Below, one piece after another: positions 9,005 to 17,691 of a stretch of DNA of 64,000 nucleotides. The notes under the pieces are model-generated. The model saw only the letters and a program-made list of their open reading frames with translations, did no database searches and was not told where the DNA came from. Within the stretch, counting starts at the first letter, position 1. Every line of letters starts with the position of its first letter. The position numbers and the translations under genes are program-made. This DNA comes from Cystobacter ferrugineus (GTDB lineage Bacteria > Myxococcota > Myxococcia > Myxococcales > Myxococcaceae), in NCBI RefSeq assembly GCF_001887355.1, contig NZ_MPIN01000003.1, positions 1 through 64,000 on the forward strand, given 5' to 3'.

Positions 9005-9375
9005 TCGAGCTTGAGGTAGCGCCGCACGAGCCCTTCCAGGCTCTGCGGGGAGAAGGGTTTGACGAGGTACTCCGCCGCCCCCAACGCCAGTCCCCGGTCG
9101 CGGTCCTTCTCGCGGCCCTCGGTGGAGACGATGAACAGGGGCGTGTCGCGCAGGGAGGGGTGGGTCTTGACGAAGCGGATGAGCTCCAGCCCGTTGATGT
9201 CGGGCATGTTGATGTCGGTGATGATGAGCGCGAAGGTGTGCTGGGGCAGCAGCTTGAGTGCCTCCAGACCGCTGCTGGTGGCGATGGCCTCCAGCCCGGG
9301 GATGGACTCCACCGTCGCGGAGATCAACTCCCGCGAGGCCTTGGAATCCTCCACGATGAGAATCTTGGACGTCAT
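9001..9375 (-). CDS. cheY: Single-domain response regulator CheY
   Basis: This 124-aa protein is a bare receiver domain: acidic pair in ILIVEDS, phosphoacceptor Asp in IITDINMPD, Thr/Ser switch in LFIVSTEG, and Lys in YLVKPF. It has no output domain, as in CheY, and is the first gene of the che operon, overlapping cheA by 4 bp. In myxobacteria such proteins steer gliding or gene expression rather than a flagellar motor, and no flagellar gene is in the window. A 50-bp gap separates it from the M17-like gene upstream, so the operon may either start here or continue the nusB transcript. Confidence 0.93.
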   Translation of the reverse strand: MTSKILIVEDSKASRELISATVESIPGLEAIATSSGLEALKLLPQHTFALIITDINMPDINGLELIRFVKTHPSLRDTPLFIVSTEGREKDRDRGLALGAAEYLVKPFSPQSLEGLVRRYLKLE

Positions 9376-9425
9376 TCGTGCGACCGAGCCTCACATCCTA
9401 TCAGAAGGACGAGAGGGGGCGAGAT

Positions 9426-9914
9426 TCACCCCTTGCGGCCGGAGAGTCTGCGAGCGAGTTCCTTGTCCGCCAGCACGGCGACCTTCCTTCCATGGAAGGC
9501 CGGGAGGAAGCGCTCCTGGAGGGCCGAGAGGCGGACGGACTCGTCCAGTGCCTCCTGCCCGGGAACTTCCAGGGCGACCGACTCCACCTTCGCCCGGGTG
9601 AGCACCTTGCCCGCGGAGGCGAGCGCCTCGCCCAGGGAGGAGGAGTCCAGACCCCGCCGCCGTCCCAGGCCCATGACGAAGACGCGGGGGACGCTGAAGC
9701 GGCCATCGGTGGGCAAGAGGAGCGAGTCGTCCTGGGCACCCACGAAGAAGCCGGACTGGAGCACGCGCGACAGGGTGCCGCACAGGCGCCAGTCCACGTA
9801 GCCGGCGGTGCCGGGCAGGGGCCGGTCGTCCTCGCCCACGAAGAGGCACAGGGCGTCCACGTCCGCCAGCGAGTCCAACCCACCCAGGCCCAGCTCGTGC
9901 GCGGAGACGTTCAC
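9426..9914 (-). CDS. M17 leucyl-aminopeptidase N-terminal-domain protein, 162 aa
   Basis: The sequence resembles only the non-catalytic N-terminal domain of M17 leucyl aminopeptidases (GDLG...LDALCLFVGEDDRPL...DWRLCGTLSRVL...GVP.VFVMGLGRR). The catalytic domain with its metal ligands and the NTDAEGR signature is absent, so peptidase activity is not expected. At 162 aa it is about a third of a full enzyme. The start overlaps the nusB stop by 4 bp (9911-9914), so it is translated together with nusB. The function is unknown; in the full-length enzymes this domain is regulatory or structural. Confidence 0.75.
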   Translation of the reverse strand: MNVSAHELGLGGLDSLADVDALCLFVGEDDRPLPGTAGYVDWRLCGTLSRVLQSGFFVGAQDDSLLLPTDGRFSVPRVFVMGLGRRRGLDSSSLGEALASAGKVLTRAKVESVALEVPGQEALDESVRLSALQERFLPAFHGRKVAVLADKELARRLSGRKG

Positions 9915-10330
9915 TGCTTCCCCAGGGCGACGGCCACGCGATCCAGCAGGCCGTTGACGAAGGCGCTGGACTCCTCGGTGCCGAAGTTCTTGCCGAGCTC
10001 CACCGCCTCGTTGAGCGACACCTTCTTGGGGATGTCCGGGCGGTACTTCAGCTCGAAGACGCCCAGGCGCAGCACGTTGCGGTCGATGCGCGACATGCGA
10101 TCCAGGCGCCAGTTGTGGCTGTGCTGCTCGATGAGCCGGTCGATCTCCGCGCGGTGCGCCATGACGCCCTCGGTGAGCTCGCGGGCGAACTTCACCGCCT
10201 CGGGCTCCTTGTTCGTCACCTCGGCGGCGGCCCAGGCCGCTTCCAGGGCATCATGGACGGAGCCCGGGGTCATCTCCATCTGGTAGAGCGCCTGGAGGGC
10301 CCGCTCGCGTGCCGTTCTGCGCGCACCCAT
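9911..10330 (-). CDS. nusB: Transcription antitermination factor NusB
   Basis: NusB binds boxA RNA with S10 (NusE) and prevents early termination in rRNA operons. At 139 aa it has normal length. It shows the family pattern: ARERALQALYQMEMTP at the N-terminus and LDRMSRIDRNVLRLGVFEL in the C-terminal half, ending with an acidic FGTEESSAFVNGLLD segment. It lies 3 bp after ribH; the ribH-nusB pair is a widely conserved arrangement. It overlaps the downstream M17-like gene by 4 bp. Confidence 0.95.
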   Translation of the reverse strand: MGARRTARERALQALYQMEMTPGSVHDALEAAWAAAEVTNKEPEAVKFARELTEGVMAHRAEIDRLIEQHSHNWRLDRMSRIDRNVLRLGVFELKYRPDIPKKVSLNEAVELGKNFGTEESSAFVNGLLDRVAVALGKQ

Positions 10331-10333
10331 GTG

Positions 10334-10825
10334 TCAGCTCCTCTTCCCGTCCGTCAGCGTGGCGAGCTTCGCATGGAGGTTGACCATCTCGATGCACGCC
10401 GCGGCCGCTTCCGAGCCCTTGTTGCCGGCCTTCACGCCCGCCCGGTCGATCGCCTGCTCCACCGTGTCGCACGTGAGCACGCCGAAGGTGACGGCCGCCT
10501 GCGAGGTGAAGGCCACCTGGCCGATGCCCTTGGTGCACTCGCCCGACACGTAGTCGAAGTGGGGCGTGCCGCCGCGGATGACGGCACCCAGGGTGATGAT
10601 GCCCACGTACGCGCGCGTCTCCGACACGCGCCGCGTGAGCGCGGGCAGCTCATAGGTGCCCGGACAACGGAATACGTCGATATCCCCGTCGGCGACGCCG
10701 TGGCGGACCAGCGTGTCCAACGCGCCCTTCACCAGCTCCTCGGTGATGAACGCGTTGAAGCGGGCCACGCAGATGGCGAAGCGGCCCTTGGGGGGGAGGA
10801 AGTCACCTTCGATGTAGCGAGGCAT
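10334..10825 (-). CDS. ribH: 6,7-dimethyl-8-ribityllumazine synthase
   Basis: RibH condenses 5-amino-6-ribitylaminouracil with 3,4-dihydroxy-2-butanone 4-phosphate, the next-to-last step of riboflavin synthesis. The 163-aa protein shows the family segments RFAICVARFNAFITEEL, FRCPGTYELPALTRR, GAVIRGGTPHFDYV and the TCDTVEQAIDRAG near the C-terminus with the catalytic His (PHFDY). It sits 65 bp after ribBA and 3 bp before nusB, so the riboflavin genes and nusB form one likely transcript. Confidence 0.95.
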   Translation of the reverse strand: MPRYIEGDFLPPKGRFAICVARFNAFITEELVKGALDTLVRHGVADGDIDVFRCPGTYELPALTRRVSETRAYVGIITLGAVIRGGTPHFDYVSGECTKGIGQVAFTSQAAVTFGVLTCDTVEQAIDRAGVKAGNKGSEAAAACIEMVNLHAKLATLTDGKRS

Positions 10826-10890
10826 GTCCCGACCTCTCTACACCAGCCACCCGGCTGGCGTCCCGACAGAGTTATCCACGACCCCGGCGT

Positions 10891-12087
10891 TCAGGAGGCC
10901 TGGCGGCCCCGGGGGGGCCGGCGAGCGGCCACGCGCCGGGTGGGCGGGGCGGCCGGGGTGAGCGGCACCTGCTCCACCACCTCCAGCGAGTAGCTCTCCA
11001 ACCCCACGATCTTCTTGGGATTGTTGGTGAGCAGGCGCAGCCGGGTGAGCCCCAGGTCCTTGAGGATCTGCGCCCCCACGCCGAACTCGCGCAGGCGCGT
11101 CTGATCCTTGTGTCCGGGCACCAGCTCCTCGTTGGAGACATGGGTGCAGCGCAGCCGGTTCTTCTGCGCCGTGGCCCCCTGCAGGAAGACGATGACCCCC
11201 CGCCCGGCCTCGTGGATGGCCTGGAAGGCCCGCTCGAGCTGCACCCCACACTCGCACCCGGCGCTGCCCAGCACGTCCCCCGCCAGGCAGGTGCGGTGGA
11301 CGCGGGTGAGCACCGGCTCGCGGCCGGACAGATCTCCCTTGACCATGGCCACGTGCACCGCGCTGTCCACGTCACTGCCGTAGGTGTAGGCCCGGAAGCT
11401 GCCCTGGCCGCGACGCTCCAGCGTCGTCTCCTCGAGCCGCCGCACGAGCCGCTCGCGCTCCAGGCGGTAGCGGATGATGTCGGCCACGGACAGGAGCACC
11501 ATCTGGTGCTTGCGGGCGAACTTCACCAGGTCCGGCCGGCGCGACATGGTGCCGTCCGGGTTCATGATCTCGCAGATGACGCCCGCGGGGCGCAGTCCCG
11601 CCATGCGCGCCAGGTCCACGCTGCCCTCGGTCTGGCCGGTGCGCACGAGCACCCCACCCTGCCGGGCACGCAGGGGGAAGACATGCCCGGGCCGCGCGAG
11701 GTCCGACGGCCTGGCGTTCGGCGCCACGGCCACCTGGATGGTGTGGGCGCGGTCCGCGGCGGAGATGCCCGTGGAGACACCCTGGGAGGCCTCGATGGAG
11801 ACGGTGAAGGCCGTCTGGAAGGACGAGGTGTTGTCCTGCACCATGAGGGGCAGGTTGAGCCGCCGGATGCGTTCCTCGTCGAGCGCCAGGCAGATGAGCC
11901 CACGCCCGTGGGTGGCCATGAAGTTGATGTCCTGGGGCGTCACCTTCTCCGCCGCCATGACGAGGTCGCCCTCGTTCTCCCGGTCCTCGTCATCCGTGAG
12001 GATGACCATGCGGCCCTTGCGGATCTCCGCGAGCGCCTTCTCCACCAGGGAGATGCTGTCCGACTCGTGCTGCTTGCCGCGCGCCAT
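10891..12087 (-). CDS. ribBA: RibBA-type protein: active-looking DHBP synthase with a degenerate GTP cyclohydrolase II domain
   Basis: Residues ~1-205 are 3,4-dihydroxy-2-butanone 4-phosphate synthase, with the acidic [11 protein letters not shown] loop and the HVFPLRA and [14 protein letters not shown] segments. The rest is GTP cyclohydrolase II-like. The zinc cysteines remain (TCLAGD...GCECG) and the end aligns well ([13 protein letters not shown]). However, the stretch that should carry the QEGRGIGL catalytic motif and the following helix reads instead [14 protein letters not shown]... This matches the RibBX type described in proteobacteria, in which the second domain is not a cyclohydrolase. 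So RibB activity is expected and RibA activity is not. The protein is 398 aa from an ATG at 12087, with a basic Arg/Pro-rich tail. It lies 26 bp after ribE. Confidence 0.92.
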   Translation of the reverse strand: MARGKQHESDSISLVEKALAEIRKGRMVILTDDEDRENEGDLVMAAEKVTPQDINFMATHGRGLICLALDEERIRRLNLPLMVQDNTSSFQTAFTVSIEASQGVSTGISAADRAHTIQVAVAPNARPSDLARPGHVFPLRARQGGVLVRTGQTEGSVDLARMAGLRPAGVICEIMNPDGTMSRRPDLVKFARKHQMVLLSVADIIRYRLERERLVRRLEETTLERRGQGSFRAYTYGSDVDSAVHVAMVKGDLSGREPVLTRVHRTCLAGDVLGSAGCECGVQLERAFQAIHEAGRGVIVFLQGATAQKNRLRCTHVSNEELVPGHKDQTRLREFGVGAQILKDLGLTRLRLLTNNPKKIVGLESYSLEVVEQVPLTPAAPPTRRVAARRPPRGRQAS

Positions 12088-12113
12088 GCGTACTCCTGAA
12101 TGCTTCCCTGTGC

Positions 12114-12758
12114 TCAACCGCCGAAGCCCGCCGCCTTGATGACCGCCTCGGAGAGCCCGCCGCCCGGGCCCTGGCGCAGCGACACGAGCCGCGCCACGTA
12201 CTTGCCAATCATGTCGCCTTCCAGGTTCACCCGCTCGCCCACGCCCCGCGAGCGCAGCGTGGTGCGCTCCTGCGTCTCGGGGATGAGCTGGACGCTGAAG
12301 CGATCCGTGCCCACCGAGTTGACGGTGAGGCTGATGCCGTCGATGGCCACCGAGCCCTTCTCGATGAAGAACGGGGCGAGCTCGGCGGGGAGGCGGAACA
12401 CCATCACCCACGAACCGCCCTCGGCGCGCGTCTCCAGCACCTCGCTCACCGCGTCCACGTGGCCGGCGACGAGGTGGCCGCCCAGCCGGTCTCCCAGGGC
12501 GAGCGCCCGCTCGAGGTTGACGCGCGAGCCCGGCTGCCGGTCCCCCAGGGTGGTGCGCCGCAGCGTCTCCGGGGCGGCCTGGACGCGGAAGGAGTCTCCC
12601 GCGCGCTCCACCACGGTGAGGCAGGCGCCATCCACCGCGATCGATTCCCCGAGCGCGAAGTCGCGAGCCCCCAGCGCCGTGCGAATCCACAGGTCCGTCA
12701 TCCCTCCGGGGATGACCCGCTCCACCACGCCGATGTCCTGGATGAGTCCGGTGAACAT
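12114..12758 (-). CDS. ribE: Riboflavin synthase alpha chain
   Basis: The enzyme dismutates two 6,7-dimethyl-8-ribityllumazine molecules to riboflavin and the pyrimidine that is recycled. The 214-aa protein begins [10 protein letters not shown], diagnostic for the family, and contains two lumazine-binding beta-barrel domains. Each has its own conserved core: VDGACLTVV with GHLVAGHVD in the first, IDGISLTVN and EGDMIGKYV in the second. The order ribE-ribBA-ribH-nusB is conserved in many proteobacteria. Upstream, 109 bp separate it from the convergently unrelated terpene synthase gene, whereas ribD, normally a neighbour, is 6.5 kb away. Confidence 0.95.
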   Translation of the reverse strand: MFTGLIQDIGVVERVIPGGMTDLWIRTALGARDFALGESIAVDGACLTVVERAGDSFRVQAAPETLRRTTLGDRQPGSRVNLERALALGDRLGGHLVAGHVDAVSEVLETRAEGGSWVMVFRLPAELAPFFIEKGSVAIDGISLTVNSVGTDRFSVQLIPETQERTTLRSRGVGERVNLEGDMIGKYVARLVSLRQGPGGGLSEAVIKAAGFGG

Positions 12759-12867
12759 GCGGCTGGCTTATAACGAATTCGCGGCCGGGGGTCCGCACCT
12801 TCCCCTCGCGCCCTCCATCAAAAGCCAGAGTCCCTTCCCCGGACCCCCGGCGAGCGGCCTCGGCGGC

Positions 12868-13806
12868 TCAGGCCGCGGGGGCCTTGTACCGCTCGGACAT
12901 CAGCGACCAGTCCATGTTGGCGCGCATCCAGCACCGCAGCACGTCGACGTAGCGCCGCACCTCGGTGTCCAGGGGCTCGCCCCACGTGGGCAGCCGGGTC
13001 TCCAGCTCGAGGAACTCGAGCACCTCGTCGTCGTGCATCTTGGCCGCCTGCCGCATGGCCTCCTCCAGCGAGCACTTCTGCTCGTTCTGGATGATGAAGA
13101 CGAGGTTGTGCATGTCCCCGACGCGCATCTCCTTCTCCAGGGAGATGAGATCGTTGAACAGGGTGATTTCGTGGTTGGCCAGCTGGTTGAGCCGCTTGAT
13201 GGTCGGCTCCTCCAGCACGCTCGGAGGAATCTGGACGAGCCCGAGCACCCCCGCCAGCTCGAAGCTGGGCTGCACCGCGCCCGTCGCCTCGCGCTCGCGG
13301 ATGTAGGTGGCCACGTCGGGCACCTGGTGGTTGCTCTTGTTCTTGGCCTCCCAGACACAGGCCTTGAAGTAGGCCTCGAGGCTCTCGCAGAAGCGCGTCA
13401 TCCACGCATCGGTGCTGAACTTCATCATCCGCCGCCGCATGTCGCGCATCGCGTTCTCGAGCGGACCCTCCGGGGTGTCTCCCGGCGGCCGGCCCCACAG
13501 CGCCGCGAGCAGCGAGGCCTGCATCGACTCGAGCGCCTCCGGCGGAGCGTCGTCCCAGTGCTTGTCGAAGAGGTAGAACGCCGTCATGCAGTCGTTGATG
13601 AGGATCAACTGCTCGAGGTTCGCCTCCGGGAAGGCGTACGCGGACAGCCAGTGGTAGTCGAGCGTGCGGAAGTGGGGGATCACCTTTTCCGGCAACAGGT
13701 GGAAGCGCTTCACCCACTCCACCGTGTGCGGCCAGGCCTGCAGGTTGTGCGGATTGAGCTTCTGGGGGAACGGCAGACTGAGTGGGGGAAGGGGAATCGT
13801 TCTCAT
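12868..13806 (-). CDS. Class I terpene synthase, 312 aa
   Basis: Such enzymes ionise a prenyl diphosphate and cyclise the cation. Two magnesium-binding motifs are visible: an aspartate-rich site in the form FDKHWDD (D-x3-DD rather than DDxxD) at about residue 80, and the NSE motif NDLISLEKE at about residue 220. The RY pair closing the active site is present at the C-terminus (DWSLMSERY). Length is typical for a single-domain bacterial sesqui-/diterpene cyclase; there is no signal peptide or second domain. The product cannot be deduced. The ATG at 13806 is used, though the preceding ribosome site is weak. It is followed by a chemoreceptor gene and two P450 genes, which suggests a tailoring cluster. 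Confidence 0.85.
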   Translation of the reverse strand: MRTIPLPPLSLPFPQKLNPHNLQAWPHTVEWVKRFHLLPEKVIPHFRTLDYHWLSAYAFPEANLEQLILINDCMTAFYLFDKHWDDAPPEALESMQASLLAALWGRPPGDTPEGPLENAMRDMRRRMMKFSTDAWMTRFCESLEAYFKACVWEAKNKSNHQVPDVATYIREREATGAVQPSFELAGVLGLVQIPPSVLEEPTIKRLNQLANHEITLFNDLISLEKEMRVGDMHNLVFIIQNEQKCSLEEAMRQAAKMHDDEVLEFLELETRLPTWGEPLDTEVRRYVDVLRCWMRANMDWSLMSERYKAPAA

Positions 13807-14091
13807 GGAAATGGTCGTTCCGGGGGATTCAGCCGACACGGGCCACGGCGTTTGACGAAGAGGCAGGGGGGCGCTCGGGAACTCACGCGTCCCGGAGCGC
13901 CGCGCCCTCGGACAGCAGGAGGACCCGCTCGACGCGCACACCATGGCCTGGCGAGCGACCGTGCCCGTCACGCTCCCGCGCATGGCCATGGCGGGCCGGC
14001 CTCCAGACCGCGCGGAGGCCGACACCACCCTGCACCCAGACATGTTTCCTGATGATGCGATGAAGGAGGACGAGAGAAGGCGGAGCGCGAC

Positions 14092-15909
14092 TCAGAGAGC
14101 CTTCTGCTTGGCGCGCTCGGCGGCTTCCTTCCAGCCGTACGACGTGACGAGATCCGACACCTTGTCCGCCACGCTCTGCACCACGGTGGAAGCTTCCTCG
14201 GAGGTCTGCATCTGACCCATCGTCTGTTCCATCATGTTGTTCAGATCATTGACGGCCTGGAAGATCTGGCTGATGCCCACGTTCTGCTGGGTCACCGCCG
14301 CGGTGATCTGCCGGATGGAGTCCGCGTTGTCGCGCACGATCGAGGAGAGCTGCGCGATGCTGCCCTCGAAGCCCTTGACGCCCTTGAGGCTCAGCTCGAC
14401 CTTCTCGAAGCCCTTGGCCGTCATCGCCACCGTGGAGCGCATGGCGGTGCCGATGTCCAACAGGATGCTGCTCACGTTGTTGGTGGCGCGGATGGACTGA
14501 TCGGCCAGCGCGCGGATTTCACGCGCCACGACGCCAAAGCCCTTGCCGTGCTCGCCCGAGCGCACCGCCTCGATGGCGGCGTTGAGCGCGAGCATGTTGG
14601 ACTGGTCCGCCAGATCCTTCACCGTGCGGGTGATGCTGGCGATCTGCTGCGTCTTCTTCTCCAGGGACTGGATGGAGCTGGCCATCTTGGCCACCTGCTC
14701 GCCCACTTCCTTGATCTCCTCGAGGCTCGTGCGCACGGCCACCACCGCCTCGTTGCTGATCTGATTGGCGCGCGTGGTCTGCTGCAGCACGTTCTCCGCC
14801 TTCTGGGAGGCGAGCTCGGAGGTCTGCTTGATCTCCTGCGCGGTGACCTGCGTCTCCTGCAGCGCGGCGGCCTGGCGCGTGAGCACCGAACTCTGCTCGC
14901 TCGCGGAGGCCCCCAGCCGCTCGGCCGAGTGGCGCAGCGAGTTGGCCGACTCACCGAGCGACAGCGAGAAGGCACTGAGCTTCTCGAAGGCGCGCGAGGT
15001 GGAGCTCGCCAGATCGCCGATCTCGTCGGTGGAGATCCAGTCCGGCAGCTTGGGCGAACCGGACGCCAGTCCCTCGATGGCATCCTTGACGCTCCCGGCG
15101 CCCAGCTCCTGGCGGCGCGCCAGCAACCACGCGGCGATGGACGAGCTGATCAGCAGATAGCCACCCATGAGCGACAGCGGCACCGCGGCGCGCCGGACGA
15201 CCTGCTCGACGATCTGGTTGATGTGCGTGCCGATGTTCGCGGCATCCGTCTGCATCGCGAGGTTGAGCTCTTCGAACGTGACGAACACCTGCTTGGCGAT
15301 GATCGTCGTGCTGAGCATCAGCGTGCAGGCAACGAAGACGCCGAAGGCGTAGGGCAGGTACCACTTCTGCCGCGGCCAGAAGAAGCCAGAGCCCCGGATG
15401 ATGGCCTTGGGGTGCTTGTGGAACTCCGCGATGGCGAAGGGGCGGAAGATGTGCTCGTAGATCAAGCGCTCGGTGATGAAGTTGAGCATCAGCATCAGCA
15501 CCGTCGTGCTCACCACCCACGGCACCGGCGCGAAGCTCTTCTTGTGCACGAGCATCGGGATCGTGACGTAGAAGCTCGTTCCCGTGGTGGCGCACAGGAT
15601 GCACAGCGCCTCGAGCTGACCGGGGACCTTCAACAGCCGCTCGATCTTGGAGCCCTCGTGATCCCCCCGCTGTGGCGCGAACGCACGCTGGATCACGTAG
15701 TTCATCACCAGATACGGGATCAGCATGTTGAACACGCCGAACGTGATCGGGATCGTGAACTTGGTGACGCTCGAGATCTGCTCCTCCGTCAACCCCGACA
15801 GATTGTTGATGAGGTAGGTCAGAGGGGGCGACAAGATGATCATCGCGTAGAACTGCCGGAGGATGAAGATCTTGTTGATGGTTTGACGGATCTGTTTATC
15901 GGCGGGCAT
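14092..15909 (-). CDS. Methyl-accepting chemotaxis-like protein with multi-pass membrane domain
   Basis: The N-terminal ~300 residues contain about six hydrophobic segments (for example FYAMIILSPPLTYLI, FGVFNMLIPYLVMNYV, VSTTVLMLMLNFI, FGVFVACTLML, LMGGYLLISSSIAAWLL) and no large periplasmic sensor. A short linker follows, then a full MCP signalling domain with long coiled-coil heptads and the conserved hairpin tip around DQSNMLALNAAIEA and GFGVVAREIRALADQS. It should signal through a CheA/CheW array, possibly the che operon 5 kb away, which has no receptor of its own. The ATG at 15909 is preceded by GGAAGAAG at good spacing. It lies between the terpene synthase and a P450 in the same orientation. 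Confidence 0.88.
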   Translation of the reverse strand: MPADKQIRQTINKIFILRQFYAMIILSPPLTYLINNLSGLTEEQISSVTKFTIPITFGVFNMLIPYLVMNYVIQRAFAPQRGDHEGSKIERLLKVPGQLEALCILCATTGTSFYVTIPMLVHKKSFAPVPWVVSTTVLMLMLNFITERLIYEHIFRPFAIAEFHKHPKAIIRGSGFFWPRQKWYLPYAFGVFVACTLMLSTTIIAKQVFVTFEELNLAMQTDAANIGTHINQIVEQVVRRAAVPLSLMGGYLLISSSIAAWLLARRQELGAGSVKDAIEGLASGSPKLPDWISTDEIGDLASSTSRAFEKLSAFSLSLGESANSLRHSAERLGASASEQSSVLTRQAAALQETQVTAQEIKQTSELASQKAENVLQQTTRANQISNEAVVAVRTSLEEIKEVGEQVAKMASSIQSLEKKTQQIASITRTVKDLADQSNMLALNAAIEAVRSGEHGKGFGVVAREIRALADQSIRATNNVSSILLDIGTAMRSTVAMTAKGFEKVELSLKGVKGFEGSIAQLSSIVRDNADSIRQITAAVTQQNVGISQIFQAVNDLNNMMEQTMGQMQTSEEASTVVQSVADKVSDLVTSYGWKEAAERAKQKAL

Positions 15910-16100
15910 GGTCTTCTTCCAGATCTGCACCTACAGCAGGAATTCCCACGTCGGGGTGAGGGCTCAAGCACCAGTCCTTAGGCCATGGGGGTGGTCATGC
16001 ACCGGTACGCGCGCCCATCATCAATCGGTCGGGGGTCCTTGAGCAAGTCACGAGCCCGCGCCTGCCCGGCTCCCGACGCAAAGCGAGCCTCCCTGGTCGC

Positions 16101-16136
16101 TGGCCCGGCGTGGGGCCTCCCAGGGAGAACGGGCCA
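16101..16136 (-). terminator. Hairpin downstream of the minus-strand P450
   Basis: The sequence TGGCCCG at 16101-16107 pairs with CGGGCCA at 16130-16136, and the loop itself holds a small GC stem. It begins 12 bp beyond the P450 stop. There is no T tract, so factor-independent termination is uncertain; it may only stabilise the mRNA end. Confidence 0.3.
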
Positions 16137-16147
16137 GACCGGGGCGG

Positions 16148-17398
16148 TCACCACACCAGGTGCAGGGAGTTGAAGCTGCGGAAGAGCATCCCGTGCGTGA
16201 TCTCGGGCGTCTTCGTCTCGTCCAGGCGCACGTTGGGCAGGCGATCCAGGAGCATCTCGATGGCGATTTCCATCTCGCGGCGGGCCAGACCGGCTCCCAG
16301 GCAGTGGTGCGCGCCGAACCCGAAGCTGATGTGCTTCTGCTGGACACTGTCGCGGGTGATGTCGAACCGATCGGGATCCGTGAAGACCGCGGGATCGCGG
16401 TTGGCCGAGGCCAGGGACATGAACACGGTATCGCCCTTGCGGATCTGCTTGTCCCGCAGGGTGAAGTCCTGCGCGGCGACGCGGAAGGCGGAGCGCGTCG
16501 CGGGAGAGTAGCGGATGATCTCCTCCACGGCGCTGCGCAGCAGCGTGCGGTCGCTCTGCAACTTCTGGAGCTGATCGGGATGGGACAGCAGCGCGTAGAA
16601 GCCGTTGCTGAGCTGATCCGTGGTGGTCAGGTGGCCCGCGGTGAGGATGACCAGCGCGTTGGCCGACAGATCCTCCAGCGTCATCCGGCCCAGCTCCTGG
16701 GCCTGGACCATCAGGGAGAGCATGTCCTGGCCGGGATGGTGGCGGCGCGCCTCGATGACCTCCGCCAGGTAGGCGTTCATCTCGCGGGTGGATCGGCTCG
16801 CGCTGCGGGCCACCTCCTCCATGTTCGCGCCCTGCTTGGGACTGGAGAAGTCCGCCAGGGGCCGGGCCCAGGCCTGGAAGCGCTCCCGGTCCTCCGTGGG
16901 GATGTTGAGGAACTCGGCGATGACCATCGGTGGGAGCTGGTCCGAAATATCCTTCACCACGTCCATGTGTCCCTGGTCCTGCACGCGATCCAGCAACATG
17001 CCCATGATCCGGCGGATGGCGGGACGGTAGGTGTCGAGGCTCTGCGGGGTGAAGCCCGGGCTCGCCTGTCGGCGCACGCGGATGTGGTCCGCGCCATCGC
17101 GCATGGACATCTGCCGGCGGGCCGAGTCGAGGAAGTCGTTGGCGACTTCCTTGCCAAAGCCCTGGAGTTGCTGCTGGTAGAAGTTGGTGCGGTCGGCGCT
17201 CAGGCGCGGATCGCGCAAGCAGGCGAGCACGTCCTCGTAGCGAGTGAGGAACCACGCGTGCATGTCTTTCGACCAGTACACCGGCTCCTGCTCGCGTAAC
17301 ACCTTATAAAGCGGAAGAGGATCGGCGAGATTCTCGGGGCTGACGGGATTGAGTGAGAGTCCCTGCAACGACGAGTCTTGATTGGTCGGACTTTGCAC
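16148..17398 (-). CDS. Cytochrome P450 (bacterial class I type), 416 aa
   Basis: A heme-thiolate mono-oxygenase of typical soluble bacterial size. Visible landmarks are the I-helix region (LVILTAGHLTTTDQ, where the usual AGxxT is AGHLTTT), the K-helix EEIIRYSPATRSAFR, and the heme loop FGFGAHHCLGAGLAR with the axial Cys. There is no membrane anchor or fused reductase, so an external ferredoxin system is needed. I use the GTG at 17398 (VQSPTNQ); a longer frame exists but adds a low-quality extension. It is divergent from the second P450 across a 293-bp region and in line with the chemoreceptor and terpene synthase genes. That fits a terpene-oxidising role, but the substrate is not known. Confidence 0.92.
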   Translation of the reverse strand: MQSPTNQDSSLQGLSLNPVSPENLADPLPLYKVLREQEPVYWSKDMHAWFLTRYEDVLACLRDPRLSADRTNFYQQQLQGFGKEVANDFLDSARRQMSMRDGADHIRVRRQASPGFTPQSLDTYRPAIRRIMGMLLDRVQDQGHMDVVKDISDQLPPMVIAEFLNIPTEDRERFQAWARPLADFSSPKQGANMEEVARSASRSTREMNAYLAEVIEARRHHPGQDMLSLMVQAQELGRMTLEDLSANALVILTAGHLTTTDQLSNGFYALLSHPDQLQKLQSDRTLLRSAVEEIIRYSPATRSAFRVAAQDFTLRDKQIRKGDTVFMSLASANRDPAVFTDPDRFDITRDSVQQKHISFGFGAHHCLGAGLARREMEIAIEMLLDRLPNVRLDETKTPEITHGMLFRSFNSLHLVW

Positions 17399-17691
17399 GC
17401 GACCGACACTAGTAGCCGCCTCCTCGGCTGTCGAGAACTGCCATGAGGGGCACGTCGCATCCCCCCACCCCACCCGATGTTTGCCCGGCGGTCTGACACC
17501 TGTCCGGTGACCCGGTGACGACCACGCGACCCGGGTACGGCGAGCCGACTGGTGGGCGGTAGGACCCCTGTCCCTAGGTGCAATCAACTCAGATAAGGCA
17601 GAAAGGACGGAAAACCTGTATACCACCAGAACGTTCCTGGCCAATTTTTTCCGCCATTCTGGATCGGGAGTATCGTTTCATGGGGAGCCAT
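17399..17691. promoter_or_regulatory. Divergent intergenic region between the two P450 genes
   Basis: This 293-bp segment must hold the promoters of both divergent P450 genes. Its right half is clearly less GC-rich than the surroundings (AAAACCTGTATACC, AATTTTTTCC), as expected of a regulatory region. GGGGAG at 17682-17687 is a good ribosome site for the ATG at 17692. I could not fix -35/-10 boxes with confidence, and see no clear operator. Confidence 0.45.
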
